A stretch of DNA of 64,000 bases from Rhodothermales bacterium (GCA_951812335.1 OX638293.1:638501-702500); one strand, 5' to 3'; numbered from the stretch's first letter, positions 47,607-57,636 are shown. The notes: generated by a model from the sequence alone, not told the origin. Program-made: numbers and translations.

Positions 47607-50600
47607 TTACTTGACAAGAACCATCGTGCGCACGATCGTCTTCTCGCCCGCCGCCAGGCGATACACGTAGACGCCGTTCGGCAAGTCGTTCGCGCCGAAA
47701 CGCACCGTGTGACGACCTGCCGTCTTCGGACCGTCGACGAGCGCCTCCACCTCGCGCCCCAGCATGTCGTATACGATCAGGCTCACGTCGCCCGCCTGCG
47801 GCAAAGCGTAGTCTATGGTCGTTTGCGGGTTGAACGGGTTCGGGTAGTTCCGAGAGAGTTCAACCTCCGTCGGCAGTTCCTCGTCTTCCGTGCCGGTACC
47901 CGAAATCACAGAGATCGTAAAGGTCTGCGAAGCCTCCTTCCTCTCGCGATCGGTCGCCGTAAGCGTGACCTTGGCCGAGTTGTATCCGAGCGGCAAGATC
48001 GTCAGCGTGGCCTCGGATCGATCCAGCGTCAACTTCATGGCCGAGGTGATCACATAGGTCGCGGTGCTCGACGGCGATTTGTGCGGGGCGTCCACCTCCA
48101 TCTCGTAGAGCAACCCTCCGGGAAGCGCGTCGCCCGCTCTCGCATTCGGATCCAGGAAAGCGGGATCGGCCTCTTTTCCGCCCGACAGATTCCGCAAATC
48201 CAGAACCGTCGCAGGATCGCCCGTATTCAGCGTAATGTTCTCGATGACGGTCCGCACGACCGGGAACGTGGCGCCGTGGACCGTCACGCCGAAGCGTTGC
48301 GAGATGGCTTCTTCGCTGGCGTTCGTGGCCACCACCGTAACGTCGGCGGATGCCTCGTCCGTACGCCACACGGGCGTAAGCGTTATGACGGAGCCCTGCA
48401 CGGCTACCTCCACCACGGTGCTGTCCGCACTGCTCGCCGTATACGTGAGTTCCCCCGTGGAAGTATGTTTGAACGCAGCCGGCTCGCCGTCTTCGTCGCC
48501 GTTCAAATCCGCCAGATCCACCGTTGCGGCGTCGCCGTCGGCATCCAGTTCCTGGTCAGGAATCGCCTGCGCTACGGTCGGAGCATCCTTGCTCACGATC
48601 GTCACCGTAAAGGAATCCGATACGGATTGGGCGTCCGGATACCCCGCTTTGGCGGTCTCGTTCGGCTCGCCGTCCTTCGTACAGTCAGAGGTTGCCGTTA
48701 CAGGATCGTCGCTTGTCGCATACCCGGCAGGACAGACGTACGTCGGCTCTCCCTTGTCCGTGGCGGTCACCGTAAAGGTGTCCGTGCCCCGCGCAAGCGG
48801 AAGGATAGTCAGGGTCTCCGCAGCCAGATCGACCGTCGCCCTCATGTACGGCGTAACCCACGTAAAGCGGTCGCCGTCGCCCACTTTTATGGCCGTATCG
48901 TCGCCGATTTCGATCGTCAACTCCAGCGAACGCCCGCCCAGGTCGTCGTCCGCGAATCCGTCGCCCAGACCGTTGATCGTGATGCCCGTATCGTCGTCTT
49001 CCCGCAATGTCCAATCCGCAAGCGGCGTTACGACATACGGCCTCGTTGCCCCGGACACGGCCGCGGTAACTTGCAACCGGGCATATTCGCCGGCGCCGTC
49101 CGTCGCAGTCACCCGAACGTTGGTCGATTGGCCTTCCTGAGCCTTGTCCGTAAGTGCGATCCTCAACGTGGAACCGGATACCGTCGCCGTTACGATGTCC
49201 ACCGCATCGTCGCCTGCGCCCGCTTTATCGACGCTGGCTTCGTAGGTCAGGGCGTCGTCGTTCGGGTCGTAGAAGTAATCGAGCAGTTCCAGTTCTTTCG
49301 ATTCCTCGTCCATTACCGTCAGGATGACTTGATCCGTATGGTACTGGACTTGATTATTGTACTCTTCTCCCTCGTCGATATCCTCTCGTATCAGCACGGG
49401 CGCATCGGCGGACATCACTTCCACAAGGATGAGTTTCTCGTCGCCCTCCACACTCGCATCCGGATCCGCAGCGAGCTCGAATGCGCCTGCCGAAATCGGA
49501 CGCAAGGTGAGCTTGTTGCCGGTAAGGACGACGCTGGCGTACGATTCGACGACAAACGAATGGCCGGGGTTGTCCACCGCGTCGTCGTCCCCCACCCGGT
49601 AGTTACGTATACTCCAGCTTGCCCCCGAATCGTAAGGATACTCCGTATCCAGGTTAACGGTAACGGATCCTCCGCCCACGCGGAGAATCCTGGATAGAAC
49701 CGCCGGCGGGGCGGCAATGCAGATGTTGTCGCTGTCGCCCCGGAAGCCATCGAGCTCGTCAAGCCATTGCCGGAATGCGGTATCTCGCGGCACGCACAGC
49801 CCCTCGTCGACAGACAGGACCATGAGATTGCTCAAGTTGATAAACGCCGCCGGGATCGCCCCCGTCAGTTTGTTTTCGTGGAGATACAGTTCTTCAAGGT
49901 TGGTCAATTCGCCCAACTTTGCCGGGATCGCCCCCGTCAGGGAGTTTCCGTTGAGATACAGGTGCGTGAGGTTGGTCAAGTTGCCCAACGCCGCCGGGAT
50001 CGCCCCCGTCAGTTTGTTTTCGTGGAGATACAGTTCTTCAAGGTTGGTCAATTCGCCCAACTTTGCCGGGATCGCCCCCGTCAGTTTGTTTTCGTGGAGA
50101 TACAGTTCTTCAAGGTTGGTCAATTCGCCCAACTTTGCCGGGATCGCCCCCGTCAGGGAGTTTCCGTTTAGATACAGGTGCGTGAGGTTGGTCAAGTTGC
50201 CCAATGCCGCCGGGATCGAACCCGTCAGGGAGTTTCCGGAGAGAGCCAGTAACTCGAGTTCGGTCAAGTCGCCCAACTCTGCCGGGATCGATCCCGTCAG
50301 TTTGTTTTCGTAGAGATACAGGTACTTGAGAGATTCCAGGTCGCCCAACTCTGCCGGGATCGCCCCCGTCAGTTTGTTTTCGTGGAGATACAGTTCTTCA
50401 AGGTTGGTCAAGTCGCCCAACTCTGCCGGGATCGCCCCCGTCAGTTTGTTTTCGTGGAGATACAGTTCTTCAAGGTTGGTCAAGTCGCCCAACTCTGCCG
50501 GGATCGACCCCGTCAGGGCATTGCCGTTGAGATTCAGGTATTTGAGTTTGGTCAAGTCGCCCAGCTCCGCCGGGATCGATCCCGTCAGGGCGTTGTCGTA

Positions 50601-53600
50601 GATATACAGGTACTTGAGAGAGTCCAGGTCGCCCAACGCCGCCGGGATCGAACCCGACAGGTTATTGTTGAAATCGATAGTCAGAGAGTCCACTCGTCCG
50701 GTGGCGTCGGTGCCGACGCCGAACCACGTATCGAGGGCGGCGTTAGTGCCCCAGTTGGTATTGTCTCTCCAATTGGCCCCGTCCGTCGAATCGTAGAGCG
50801 CGATCAACGCCGCTTTGTCCTTCCGAAGCACCGTCACCACCACCGTGTCCGGGGCGGATTTTTGCGTCCCGTTGTCCACCGTCAGCGAGAACGTCAGCAC
50901 CGAGTCCTTCGAAAGCCCAGTCGGCGCCGTGAAATACGGCGTCGTCGTCGTGGAATCCAACAGCGTGATCCCCGCCGGAGCAACCCAGGCGTAGGTAAGC
51001 ATTGCGCCCTCCGGGTCGGAGCTGCGACTCCCGTTCAGCGTCACCGTCGCCCCCTCCGCAATCCTCTGGTCGGGGCCTGCGTCGGCCGTCGGCGCATCGT
51101 TGCAGATGTTGTCGCTGTCGCCTGAGAATTCCTCGAGATTGCCAAGCCATTGCTGGAACGCGTTATCTCCCGGCACGCACAGCTCGCTGGCGACACGCAA
51201 GTACTCGAGCTCGCTCAAGTTGATAAACTCCGCCGGGATCGACCCCGTCAGGTCGTTTCTGTTGAGATACAGGTACTTGAGAGAGTCCAAGTCGCCCAGC
51301 TTCGCCGGGATCGAACCCGACAGGGAGTTGTCGGAGAGATCCAAGTACTTTAGGGAATCCAAGTCGCCCAACTCTGCCGGGATCGACCCCGTCAGGTCGT
51401 TTCTGTTGAGATACAGGAACTGGAGGTTGGTCAAGTCGCCCAACTCCGCCGGGATCGACCTCGTCAGGGAGTTGCTATTGAGATGCAATTCTTCGAGGTT
51501 GGTCAAGTCGCCCAACTCTGCCGGGATCGACCCCGTCAGAGCGTTGCTGTTGAGAACCAGTCTATTGAGGTTGGTCAAATCGCCCAGCTCCGCCGGGATC
51601 GACCCCGTCAGGGAGTTGTTGAAGAGATTCAGGTGCTTGAGAGAGTCCAGGTCGCCCAACTCCGCCGGGATCGACCCCGTCAGGGAGTTGTTGTAGAGAG
51701 CCAGGTGCTTGAGAGAGTCCAAGTTGCCCAACTCTGCCGGGATCGACCCCGTCAGGGAGTTGTTGAAGAGATTCAGTTCTTTTAGGTTGGTCAAATCGCC
51801 CAACTCTGCCGGGATCGACCCCGTCAGGGAGTTGTTGTAGAGAGCCAGGTGCTTGAGAGAGTCCAAGTTGCCCAACTCTGCCGGGATCGACCCCGTCAGG
51901 GAGTTGTTGAAGAGATTCAGTTCTTTTAGGTTGGTCAAATCGCCCAACTCTGCCGGGATCGACCCCGTCAGGCCACCGTTTCGGTTTTCTTTGTTGTCGC
52001 GGAGATCCAGTGTCTCGAGTTTGGTCAAGTTGCCCAACTCCGCCGGGATCGGCCCCGTCAGGGAGTTGTTGGTGAGATTCAGGTATTTGAGTTTGGTCAA
52101 GTCGCCCAACGCCGCCGGGATCGACCCCGTCAGGGAGTTGCTAAAGAGCGCCAGAGAGTCCACCCGTCCGTCGCTATCGGTGCCGACGCCGTGCCATTCA
52201 CTGAGGGGCGCGCTACTGTTCCAGTTGTTATCGATGCTCCAATTGGCCCCGTTGGTCGAATCGTAGAGCGCGATCAGCGCCGCTCTGTCCTTCTGCACCG
52301 TCACCAGCACCGTGTCCCTCGCGGAGTTGTTCTCTCCGTCGTTCACCGTCAGCCAGAACGTAAGCACCGTGTCCGACAGGACCTGCGGCGCCGTGAACGT
52401 CCGCTCGTGCGGCTCCCTGGTACTCGACAGCGTGATCTCCGCCGGCGCCGTCCAGGTATAGGTCAGCGGATCGCCCTCCGGGTCCGTACCTGAACCGGAT
52501 AGCGTCACCGTCTCCCCCTCCGCCACCGCCTGGTCGTCGCCTGCGTCGGCCGTTGGCGCCTCGCTGCAGATGTTGTTGCTGTCGCCCTGGAATTCATAGA
52601 GATTGCCAAGCCAATCCTGGAATGCGGTATCTCCCGGGACGCACAGCGCGTCGTCGACATGCAAGTACGAGAGAGTGCCCATCAAGTTGATTAACTCCGC
52701 CGGGATCGACCCCGTCAGGTCGTTGCTGTCGAGAAACAGACGCTCTAGTTTGGTCAAGTTGCTCAACTCCGCCGGGATCGACCCCGTCAAGTCGTTGGAA
52801 TAGAGAGACAGTTGTTCGAGGCTGGTCAAGTTGCCCAGCTCCGCCGGGATCGACCCCGTCAGGTCGTTGCTGTCGAGAAACAGACGCTCTAGTTTGGTCA
52901 AGTCGCCCAACTCCATCGGGATCGACCCCGTCAGGGAGTTGCTACCGAGATGCAATTCTTCGAGGTTGGTCAAGTTGCCCAACTCGGCCGGAATCGACCC
53001 CGTCAGGCCAGTGTCGTTGTTGTTGTTTTTGTTGCCGTGGAGCCACAGTTTCTGGAGGTTGGTCAAGTCGCCCAGCTCCGTCGGGATCGACCCCGTCAGG
53101 CTGTTTCTTCCGAGATTCAGTGTCTCGAGGTTGGTCAAGTTGCCCAACTCGGCCGGGATCGACCCCGTCAGGGAGTTTGTGTTGAGATCCAGGTGCTTGA
53201 GATAGTCCAGGTCGCCCAACGCCGCCGGAATCGACCCCGTCAGGTTGTTTGTACGGAGCTCCAGAGAGTCCACCCGTCCGGCGGCGTCGGTGAAGACGCC
53301 GTGCCATTCACGGAGGGGCTCGTTACTTCCCCAGTTTTCGCTGTTGTTCCAACTGGCCCCGTTGGTCGAATCGTAGAGCGCGATCAGCGCCGCTCTGTCC
53401 TTCTGCACCGTCACCAGCACCGTGTCCCTCGCGGAGTTGTTCTCTCCGTCGTTCACCGTCAGCCAGAACGTAAGCACCGTGTCCGACAGGACCTGCGGCG
53501 CCGTGAAATAGGGATTACTCACCGTGGAACCCGTCTCCGAATTGTCCACCGGATTCAACAGCGTGATCTCCGCCGGCGCCGTCCAGGCATAGGTCAGCGG

Positions 53601-55685
53601 ATCGTTCTGCAGGTCCGTACCTGAACCGGATAGCGTCACCGTCTCCCCCTCCGCCACCGCCTGGTCGTCGCCTGCGTTGGCCGTTGGCGCCTCGCTGCAG
53701 ATGTTGTTGCTGTCGCCCTGGAATTCATAGAGATTGCCAAGCCAATCCTGGAATGCGGTATCTCCCGGGACGCACAGCGCGTCGTCGACATGCAAGTACG
53801 AGAGAGTGCCCATCAAGTTGATTAACTCCGCCGGGATCGACCCCGTCAGGTCGTTGCTGTCGAGAAACAGACGCTCTAGTTTGGTCAAGTCGCCCAACTC
53901 CATCGGGATCGACCCCGTCAGGGAGTTGCTACCGAGATGCAATTCTTCGAGGTTGGTCAAGTTGCCCAACTCCGCCGGAATCGACCCCGTCAGGCCAGTG
54001 TCGTTGTTGTTGTTTTTGTTGCCGTGGAGCCACAGTTTCTGGAGGTTGGTCAAGTCGCCCAGCTCCGTCGGGATCGAACCCGTCAGGCTGTTTCTTCCGA
54101 GATCCAGTGTCTCGAGGTTGGTCAAGTTGCCCAAGTCCGTCGGGATCGACCCCGTCAGGGAGTTTGTGTTGAGATCCAGGTGCTTGAGGGAATCCAAGTC
54201 ACCCAACGCCGCCGGGATCGAACCCGTCAGGTTGTTTGTACGGAGCTCCAGAGAGTCCACCCGTCCGGCGGCGTCGGTGAAGACGCCGTGCCATTCACGG
54301 AGGGGCGCGCTACTGTTCCAGTTGGTATTGGTGTCCCAATTGGCCCCGTTGGTCGAATCGTAGAGCGCGACCAGCGCCGCTCTGTCCTTCTGCACCGTCA
54401 CCAGCACCGTGTCCCTCGCGGAGTTGTTATCTCCGTCGTTCACCGTCAGCCAGAACGTCAGCACCGTGTCCGACAGGACCTGGGGCGCCGTGAACGTCCG
54501 CTCGTGCGGCTCCGTGGTACTCGACAGCGTGATCTCCGCCGGCGCCGTCCAGGAGTAGGTCGGGCTGATCAGCGCATTGCCATTACTGTCCGTACCTGAA
54601 CCGGATAGCGTCACCGTCTCCCCCTCCGCCACCGTCTGGTCGAGGCCTGCGTTGGCCACAGGCACGCAGATGTTGTCGCTGTCGCCTATGAATGAAAAGA
54701 GATTGCCAAGCCAATCCTGGAATTCGGTATCTCCCGGGACGCACAGCGCGTCGTCGACATGCAAGTACGAGAGAGTGTTCATCAAATTGATTAACTCCGC
54801 CGGGACCGACCCCGTCAGTCCGTTTCCGTTGAGATACAAACCTACGAGTTCGGCCAGGTTGCCCAACTCCGCCGGGATCGACCCCGACAGGGAGTTGTCG
54901 GAGAGATGCAAGTGCCTTAGGAAATCCAGGTTTTCCAACGCCGCCGGGATCGACCCCGTCAGGGAGTTGCTACCGAGATACAATTGTTCGAGGTTGGTCA
55001 AGTCGCCCAACTCCGCCGGGATCGACCCCGAAAGGGAGTTGCTCTGGAGATATAGTACCTCGAGGCTGGTCAATTTGCCGAGCTCCGCCGGGATCGACCC
55101 CGTCAAGCCGTTGTTGTAGAGAGACAGCCATTCGAGGTTGGTCAAGTCGCCCAACGCCGCCGGGATCGACCCCGTCAGGTTGTTTTCGCGGAGGTACAGT
55201 TCGCGGAGGTTGGTCAAGTCGCCCAGCTCCGCCGGAATCGACCCCGACAGAGAGTTGTTATTGAGGGCCAGGTATTTGAGGTTGGTCAAGTCGCCCAGCT
55301 CCGCCGGAATCGACCCCGACAGAAGGTTGGTACCGAGGGCCAGAGAGTCCACCCGTCCGGCGGCGTCGGTGAAGACGCCGTGCCATTCACGGAGGGGCGC
55401 GCTACTGTTCCAGTTGGTATTGGTTTTCCAATTGGCCCCGTCGGTCGCGTTATAGAGCGCGACCAGCGCCGCTCTGTCGGTCTGAGCGTACGCCGTCCCG
55501 GATGCGGCCGGCAAGGCAACCGCGACAAGAGCAATCCCCACCGGTCGAAGGAGGAGGGCGAACGTGCGGCGCAAGCGGTGGGCTACGATGCGACGGCCGA
55601 CATGGAGCGCGTCGAAAGACGCATCGTTATGGTTGTTATCGTCATGCTTTGTAAAACGGGTCGCTGGATCCTCGTTTTTACTCAT
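47607..55685 (-). CDS. Giant leucine-rich-repeat surface protein with PKD-like domains and type IX sorting signal
   Basis: The 2692-residue protein has an N-extended signal peptide ending near residue 68 (ALVAVALPAASGTAYAQ). Five blocks follow, each starting with a DRAALVALYNATDGANW-type cap and plant-like 24-residue repeats (LTGSIPAELGDLTNLEELYL); I count 8, 6, 8, 13 and 12 repeats, 47 in all. Each of the first four blocks ends in an LCVPGDTAFQDWLGNL cap and a PKD/Ig-like domain (ANAGDDQAVAEGETVTLSGS to DTVLVTVQK). Beyond about residue 1990 lie Calx-beta- and cadherin-like regions, and the last 80 residues form a T9SS sorting domain (NYPNPFNPQTTIDYALPQAG). It is exported to the cell surface and likely binds proteins or glycans; the ligand is unknown. 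Blocks 2 and 3 are nearly the same at DNA level. Confidence 0.92.
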   Translation of the reverse strand: MSKNEDPATRFTKHDDNNHNDASFDALHVGRRIVAHRLRRTFALLLRPVGIALVAVALPAASGTAYAQTDRAALVALYNATDGANWKTNTNWNSSAPLREWHGVFTDAAGRVDSLALGTNLLSGSIPAELGDLTNLKYLALNNNSLSGSIPAELGDLTNLRELYLRENNLTGSIPAALGDLTNLEWLSLYNNGLTGSIPAELGKLTSLEVLYLQSNSLSGSIPAELGDLTNLEQLYLGSNSLTGSIPAALENLDFLRHLHLSDNSLSGSIPAELGNLAELVGLYLNGNGLTGSVPAELINLMNTLSYLHVDDALCVPGDTEFQDWLGNLFSFIGDSDNICVPVANAGLDQTVAEGETVTLSGSGTDSNGNALISPTYSWTAPAEITLSSTTEPHERTFTAPQVLSDTVLTFWLTVNDGDNNSARDTVLVTVQKDRAALVALYDSTNGANWDTNTNWNSSAPLREWHGVFTDAAGRVDSLELRTNNLTGSIPAALGDLDSLKHLDLNTNSLTGSIPTDLGNLTNLETLDLGRNSLTGSIPTELGDLTNLQKLWLHGNKNNNNDTGLTGSIPAELGNLTNLEELHLGSNSLTGSIPMELGDLTKLERLFLDSNDLTGSIPAELINLMGTLSYLHVDDALCVPGDTAFQDWLGNLYEFQGDSNNICSEAPTANAGDDQAVAEGETVTLSGSGTDLQNDPLTYAWTAPAEITLLNPVDNSETGSTVSNPYFTAPQVLSDTVLTFWLTVNDGENNSARDTVLVTVQKDRAALIALYDSTNGASWNNSENWGSNEPLREWHGVFTDAAGRVDSLELRTNNLTGSIPAALGDLDYLKHLDLNTNSLTGSIPAELGNLTNLETLNLGRNSLTGSIPTELGDLTNLQKLWLHGNKNNNNDTGLTGSIPAELGNLTNLEELHLGSNSLTGSIPMELGDLTKLERLFLDSNDLTGSIPAELGNLTSLEQLSLYSNDLTGSIPAELSNLTKLERLFLDSNDLTGSIPAELINLMGTLSYLHVDDALCVPGDTAFQDWLGNLYEFQGDSNNICSEAPTADAGDDQAVAEGETVTLSGSGTDPEGDPLTYTWTAPAEITLSSTREPHERTFTAPQVLSDTVLTFWLTVNDGENNSARDTVLVTVQKDRAALIALYDSTNGANWSIDNNWNSSAPLSEWHGVGTDSDGRVDSLALFSNSLTGSIPAALGDLTKLKYLNLTNNSLTGPIPAELGNLTKLETLDLRDNKENRNGGLTGSIPAELGDLTNLKELNLFNNSLTGSIPAELGNLDSLKHLALYNNSLTGSIPAELGDLTNLKELNLFNNSLTGSIPAELGNLDSLKHLALYNNSLTGSIPAELGDLDSLKHLNLFNNSLTGSIPAELGDLTNLNRLVLNSNALTGSIPAELGDLTNLEELHLNSNSLTRSIPAELGDLTNLQFLYLNRNDLTGSIPAELGDLDSLKYLDLSDNSLSGSIPAKLGDLDSLKYLYLNRNDLTGSIPAEFINLSELEYLRVASELCVPGDNAFQQWLGNLEEFSGDSDNICNDAPTADAGPDQRIAEGATVTLNGSRSSDPEGAMLTYAWVAPAGITLLDSTTTTPYFTAPTGLSKDSVLTFSLTVDNGTQKSAPDTVVVTVLRKDKAALIALYDSTDGANWRDNTNWGTNAALDTWFGVGTDATGRVDSLTIDFNNNLSGSIPAALGDLDSLKYLYIYDNALTGSIPAELGDLTKLKYLNLNGNALTGSIPAELGDLTNLEELYLHENKLTGAIPAELGDLTNLEELYLHENKLTGAIPAELGDLESLKYLYLYENKLTGSIPAELGDLTELELLALSGNSLTGSIPAALGNLTNLTHLYLNGNSLTGAIPAKLGELTNLEELYLHENKLTGAIPAKLGELTNLEELYLHENKLTGAIPAALGNLTNLTHLYLNGNSLTGAIPAKLGELTNLEELYLHENKLTGAIPAAFINLSNLMVLSVDEGLCVPRDTAFRQWLDELDGFRGDSDNICIAAPPAVLSRILRVGGGSVTVNLDTEYPYDSGASWSIRNYRVGDDDAVDNPGHSFVVESYASVVLTGNKLTLRPISAGAFELAADPDASVEGDEKLILVEVMSADAPVLIREDIDEGEEYNNQVQYHTDQVILTVMDEESKELELLDYFYDPNDDALTYEASVDKAGAGDDAVDIVTATVSGSTLRIALTDKAQEGQSTNVRVTATDGAGEYARLQVTAAVSGATRPYVVTPLADWTLREDDDTGITINGLGDGFADDDLGGRSLELTIEIGDDTAIKVGDGDRFTWVTPYMRATVDLAAETLTILPLARGTDTFTVTATDKGEPTYVCPAGYATSDDPVTATSDCTKDGEPNETAKAGYPDAQSVSDSFTVTIVSKDAPTVAQAIPDQELDADGDAATVDLADLNGDEDGEPAAFKHTSTGELTYTASSADSTVVEVAVQGSVITLTPVWRTDEASADVTVVATNASEEAISQRFGVTVHGATFPVVRTVIENITLNTGDPATVLDLRNLSGGKEADPAFLDPNARAGDALPGGLLYEMEVDAPHKSPSSTATYVITSAMKLTLDRSEATLTILPLGYNSAKVTLTATDRERKEASQTFTISVISGTGTEDEELPTEVELSRNYPNPFNPQTTIDYALPQAGDVSLIVYDMLGREVEALVDGPKTAGRHTVRFGANDLPNGVYVYRLAAGEKTIVRTMVLVK
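52559..54395. repeat. Recent tandem duplication of an LRR-PKD block inside the giant gene
   Basis: LRR block 2 (53696-54395) and block 3 (52559-53400) share long near-identical stretches, for example the cap region at 53696-53830 against 52559-52695. The offset is about 1137 bp. Block 3 holds two more LRRs than block 2. The PKD segments after them are also nearly identical for most of their length. High DNA identity points to recent unequal recombination. Confidence 0.7.
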
Positions 55686-55744
55686 TATCCGGGGCCGGGT
55701 AAGTATGTACGATCTTTTTGAGGTTCAAAGACTGGAAACGCACA

Positions 55745-55801
55745 GCGCACTTGCAAACGCGAAAAAAAACCGGTACAGCTTTTTCGCGTTTGCAAGTGCG
55801 C
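55745..55801. other. Perfect 22-bp inverted repeat upstream of the LRR gene
   Basis: Arms 55745-55766 (GCGCACTTGCAAACGCGAAA plus AA) and 55780-55801 are perfectly complementary around a 13-base loop. The LRR gene starts 60 bp away on the minus strand. Possible roles are a regulatory hairpin in its leader, a terminator or a cruciform. Confidence 0.65.
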
Positions 55802-55966
55802 GCTATGCGCTTGGCTAAGGCCGCTTTTAGCGGCGGCTCTGAAAAATTACGTCGCCGGGTGTCGATTGTCAAGTTCCCGGAGGGAGCGTTCCATACAGGG
55901 CCTGTCTATTTCTTCCGTCACGGTACGATTCGGGAATTACGGATAAAGGGGGAATGATGCGGCCGG

Positions 55967-56013
55967 TGCACCCCTCTCAGTCTCCGGGTTTTGCGGACTT
56001 AATCAGAGTATCC
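55967..56013 (+). repeat. Dispersed structured repeat, copy 6 (right end only)
   Basis: About 47 bp match the right end of the family (CACCCCT...TTTGCGGACTTAATCAGAG, ending GTATCC at 56008-56013). It is followed after 15 bp by the IS256-type relic, so two kinds of mobile debris adjoin here. The remainder of 55686-56265 holds the hairpin above and no gene. Confidence 0.65.
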
Positions 56014-56028
56014 TACAGCCTGCGAAGG

Positions 56029-56222
56029 ATCGTCAAGGACAAGGGCGCTTTCCCGAACGACGAGGCGATCTCCGAACTGCTCTGGCTCGGCCTGCGGGAG
56101 GCCTCGAAGAAATGGAAGCGACCCCTACGCGACTGGAAGGCCGCCCTCAACCAGTTCGCCATACTCTACGAGGACCGTGTTCCCACTGAACAATCATGCC
56201 GCTTACACAGTTTAGCGGACAC
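56029..56222 (+). pseudogene. Second relic of an IS256-family transposase: C-terminal tail plus right end
   Basis: The tail IVKDKGAFPNDEAISELLWL, then GLREASKKWKRPLRDWKAAL, then NQFAILYEDRVP matches the relic at 336-512 at most positions. The terminal sequence CGCTTACACAGTTTAGCGG lies at 56200-56218. The N-terminal catalytic part is missing and the frame runs through the end to 56250, so no active transposase is encoded. Confidence 0.75.
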
Positions 56223-56265
56223 GCCTTTCCAATGCATCCTGCGCCGTTGAAGATACCTTTTTCCC

Positions 56266-57636
56266 ATGCCCGACTTGTTCAAGGAAGCCGCTCACCGGTA
56301 TTTGGCGCGGAACGCCCCTCTGGCGGACCGCATGCGTCCTCGCACGCTGGACGAGTTCGTCGGGCAGGAACACATCCTCGGACCGGGGCGGCTCCTGCGC
56401 CGTGCTATCCAGGCGGATCGCATCACGTCCGTAATCTTCTATGGCCCGCCGGGCAGCGGCAAGACCACGCTGGCCCGCATCATTGCCAATACCACCAAGG
56501 CGCATTTCACCTCGCTCAATGCAGTGCTGTCCGGGGTCAAGGACATCCGTGAAGCGATCAGGGATGCGAGGGCCCGGCTGGAGCGGCATCAACGGCGGAC
56601 GATCCTGTTTATCGACGAGGTGCACCGGTTCAACAAGTCGCAACAGGATGCGCTCCTGCCGCATGTCGAGAACGGGACCGTCGTACTGATCGGGGCCACG
56701 ACGGAGAACCCGTATTTCGAGGTCAATAAGGCGCTCGTGAGCCGGTCTCGCATTTTCGAGTTGCGGACGCTCGACGAAACGGCGCTGCGGCAGATTGCGC
56801 TCCATGCGATCGGAGATGAGGAGCGCGGGTACGGCAGCGCCGACGTGCAGGTTGAACCGGAGGCCCTTGAGCATCTGATCGACACGGCCAACGGCGACGC
56901 CCGCTCTGTGCTGAATGCGCTGGAACTGGCCGTGGAGACGACCGCCCCGGACGAGGCGAGCGCCATTCGGATCGATCTGGCTGTGGCGGAGGAAAGCATC
57001 CAGCGGCGCGCCGTGCTGTACGACAAGGAAGGGGACGTACACTACGACACGATCAGCGCGTTCATCAAGAGTCTTCGAGGGTCCGATCCCGATGCGGCCC
57101 TGTACTGGATGGCGAAAATGATTTACGCCGGGGAAGACCCCCGCTTCATCATTCGCCGCATGTTTATTTTCGCGGCGGAGGACATCGGCCTGGCGGATCC
57201 CCGTGCGCTCCGGATCGCATCCGCCACGGCGCATGGATTCGACTATGTGGGGATGCCCGAAGGGCAATTCATGTTATCCGAGTGCTGCCTGTATCTGGCT
57301 ACCGCGCCCAAGGGCAACTCCACCATGTCGTATTTCAGCGCGCTTTCCCATGTCCGGAATGAACGGTCCGACGACGTGCCGAATCACCTGAAGGACGCCA
57401 GCCGGGACAAGGAGGGATTCGGCCACGGAAAGGGGTACAAGTATCCCCATGCGTTCCAGGAGCACTATGTGCCTCAGCAGTATCTGCCCGACGAAATGCG
57501 GGGCACGTATTTTTACGAACCCGGCGAGATCGGATACGAGGCGGAGGTGGCCCGGCGCATGGAAGAACTCCGGCGTCGCGACGCCGAAGAGGAGATCGAA
57601 CGCCGCGTACGGAAATACGCGGAAGGGAAGGAATGA
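56266..57636 (+). CDS. rarA: Replication-associated recombination protein RarA (MgsA-like AAA ATPase)
   Basis: RarA/Mgs1 is a clamp-loader-like AAA+ ATPase that acts at stalled replication forks. The 456-residue protein starts MPDLFKEAAHRYLARNAPLA and has the family start LADRMRPRTLDEFVGQEHIL. Walker A is FYGPPGSGKTTLARIIANTT near residues 62-81, Walker B is ILFIDEVHRFNKSQQDALLP, and sensor/arginine-finger regions follow (GATTENPYFEVNKALVSRSR). The C-terminal domain (AKMIYAGEDPRFIIRRMFIF, then AAEDIGLADPRALRIASATA) is complete. The kinase/HIRAN pair starts 77 bp downstream on the same strand; HIRAN also deals with DNA ends, so a shared theme of replication stress is possible but unproven. Confidence 0.95.
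   Translation: MPDLFKEAAHRYLARNAPLADRMRPRTLDEFVGQEHILGPGRLLRRAIQADRITSVIFYGPPGSGKTTLARIIANTTKAHFTSLNAVLSGVKDIREAIRDARARLERHQRRTILFIDEVHRFNKSQQDALLPHVENGTVVLIGATTENPYFEVNKALVSRSRIFELRTLDETALRQIALHAIGDEERGYGSADVQVEPEALEHLIDTANGDARSVLNALELAVETTAPDEASAIRIDLAVAEESIQRRAVLYDKEGDVHYDTISAFIKSLRGSDPDAALYWMAKMIYAGEDPRFIIRRMFIFAAEDIGLADPRALRIASATAHGFDYVGMPEGQFMLSECCLYLATAPKGNSTMSYFSALSHVRNERSDDVPNHLKDASRDKEGFGHGKGYKYPHAFQEHYVPQQYLPDEMRGTYFYEPGEIGYEAEVARRMEELRRRDAEEEIERRVRKYAEGKE

Noticed and set aside
47709-49697. 662-residue open frame antisense to the LRR gene tail
   Set aside because: It is Arg-rich and repetitive because it mirrors the secreted protein; no domain or ribosome-binding site.
49717-55455. 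Regular repeats resembling a CRISPR array
   Set aside because: The 72-bp period equals 24 codons of the LRR protein, and the intervals are coding and not unique spacers.
56029-56250. Functional transposase
   Set aside because: Only the C-terminal tail remains, without catalytic DDE residues, and the frame runs through the element end.
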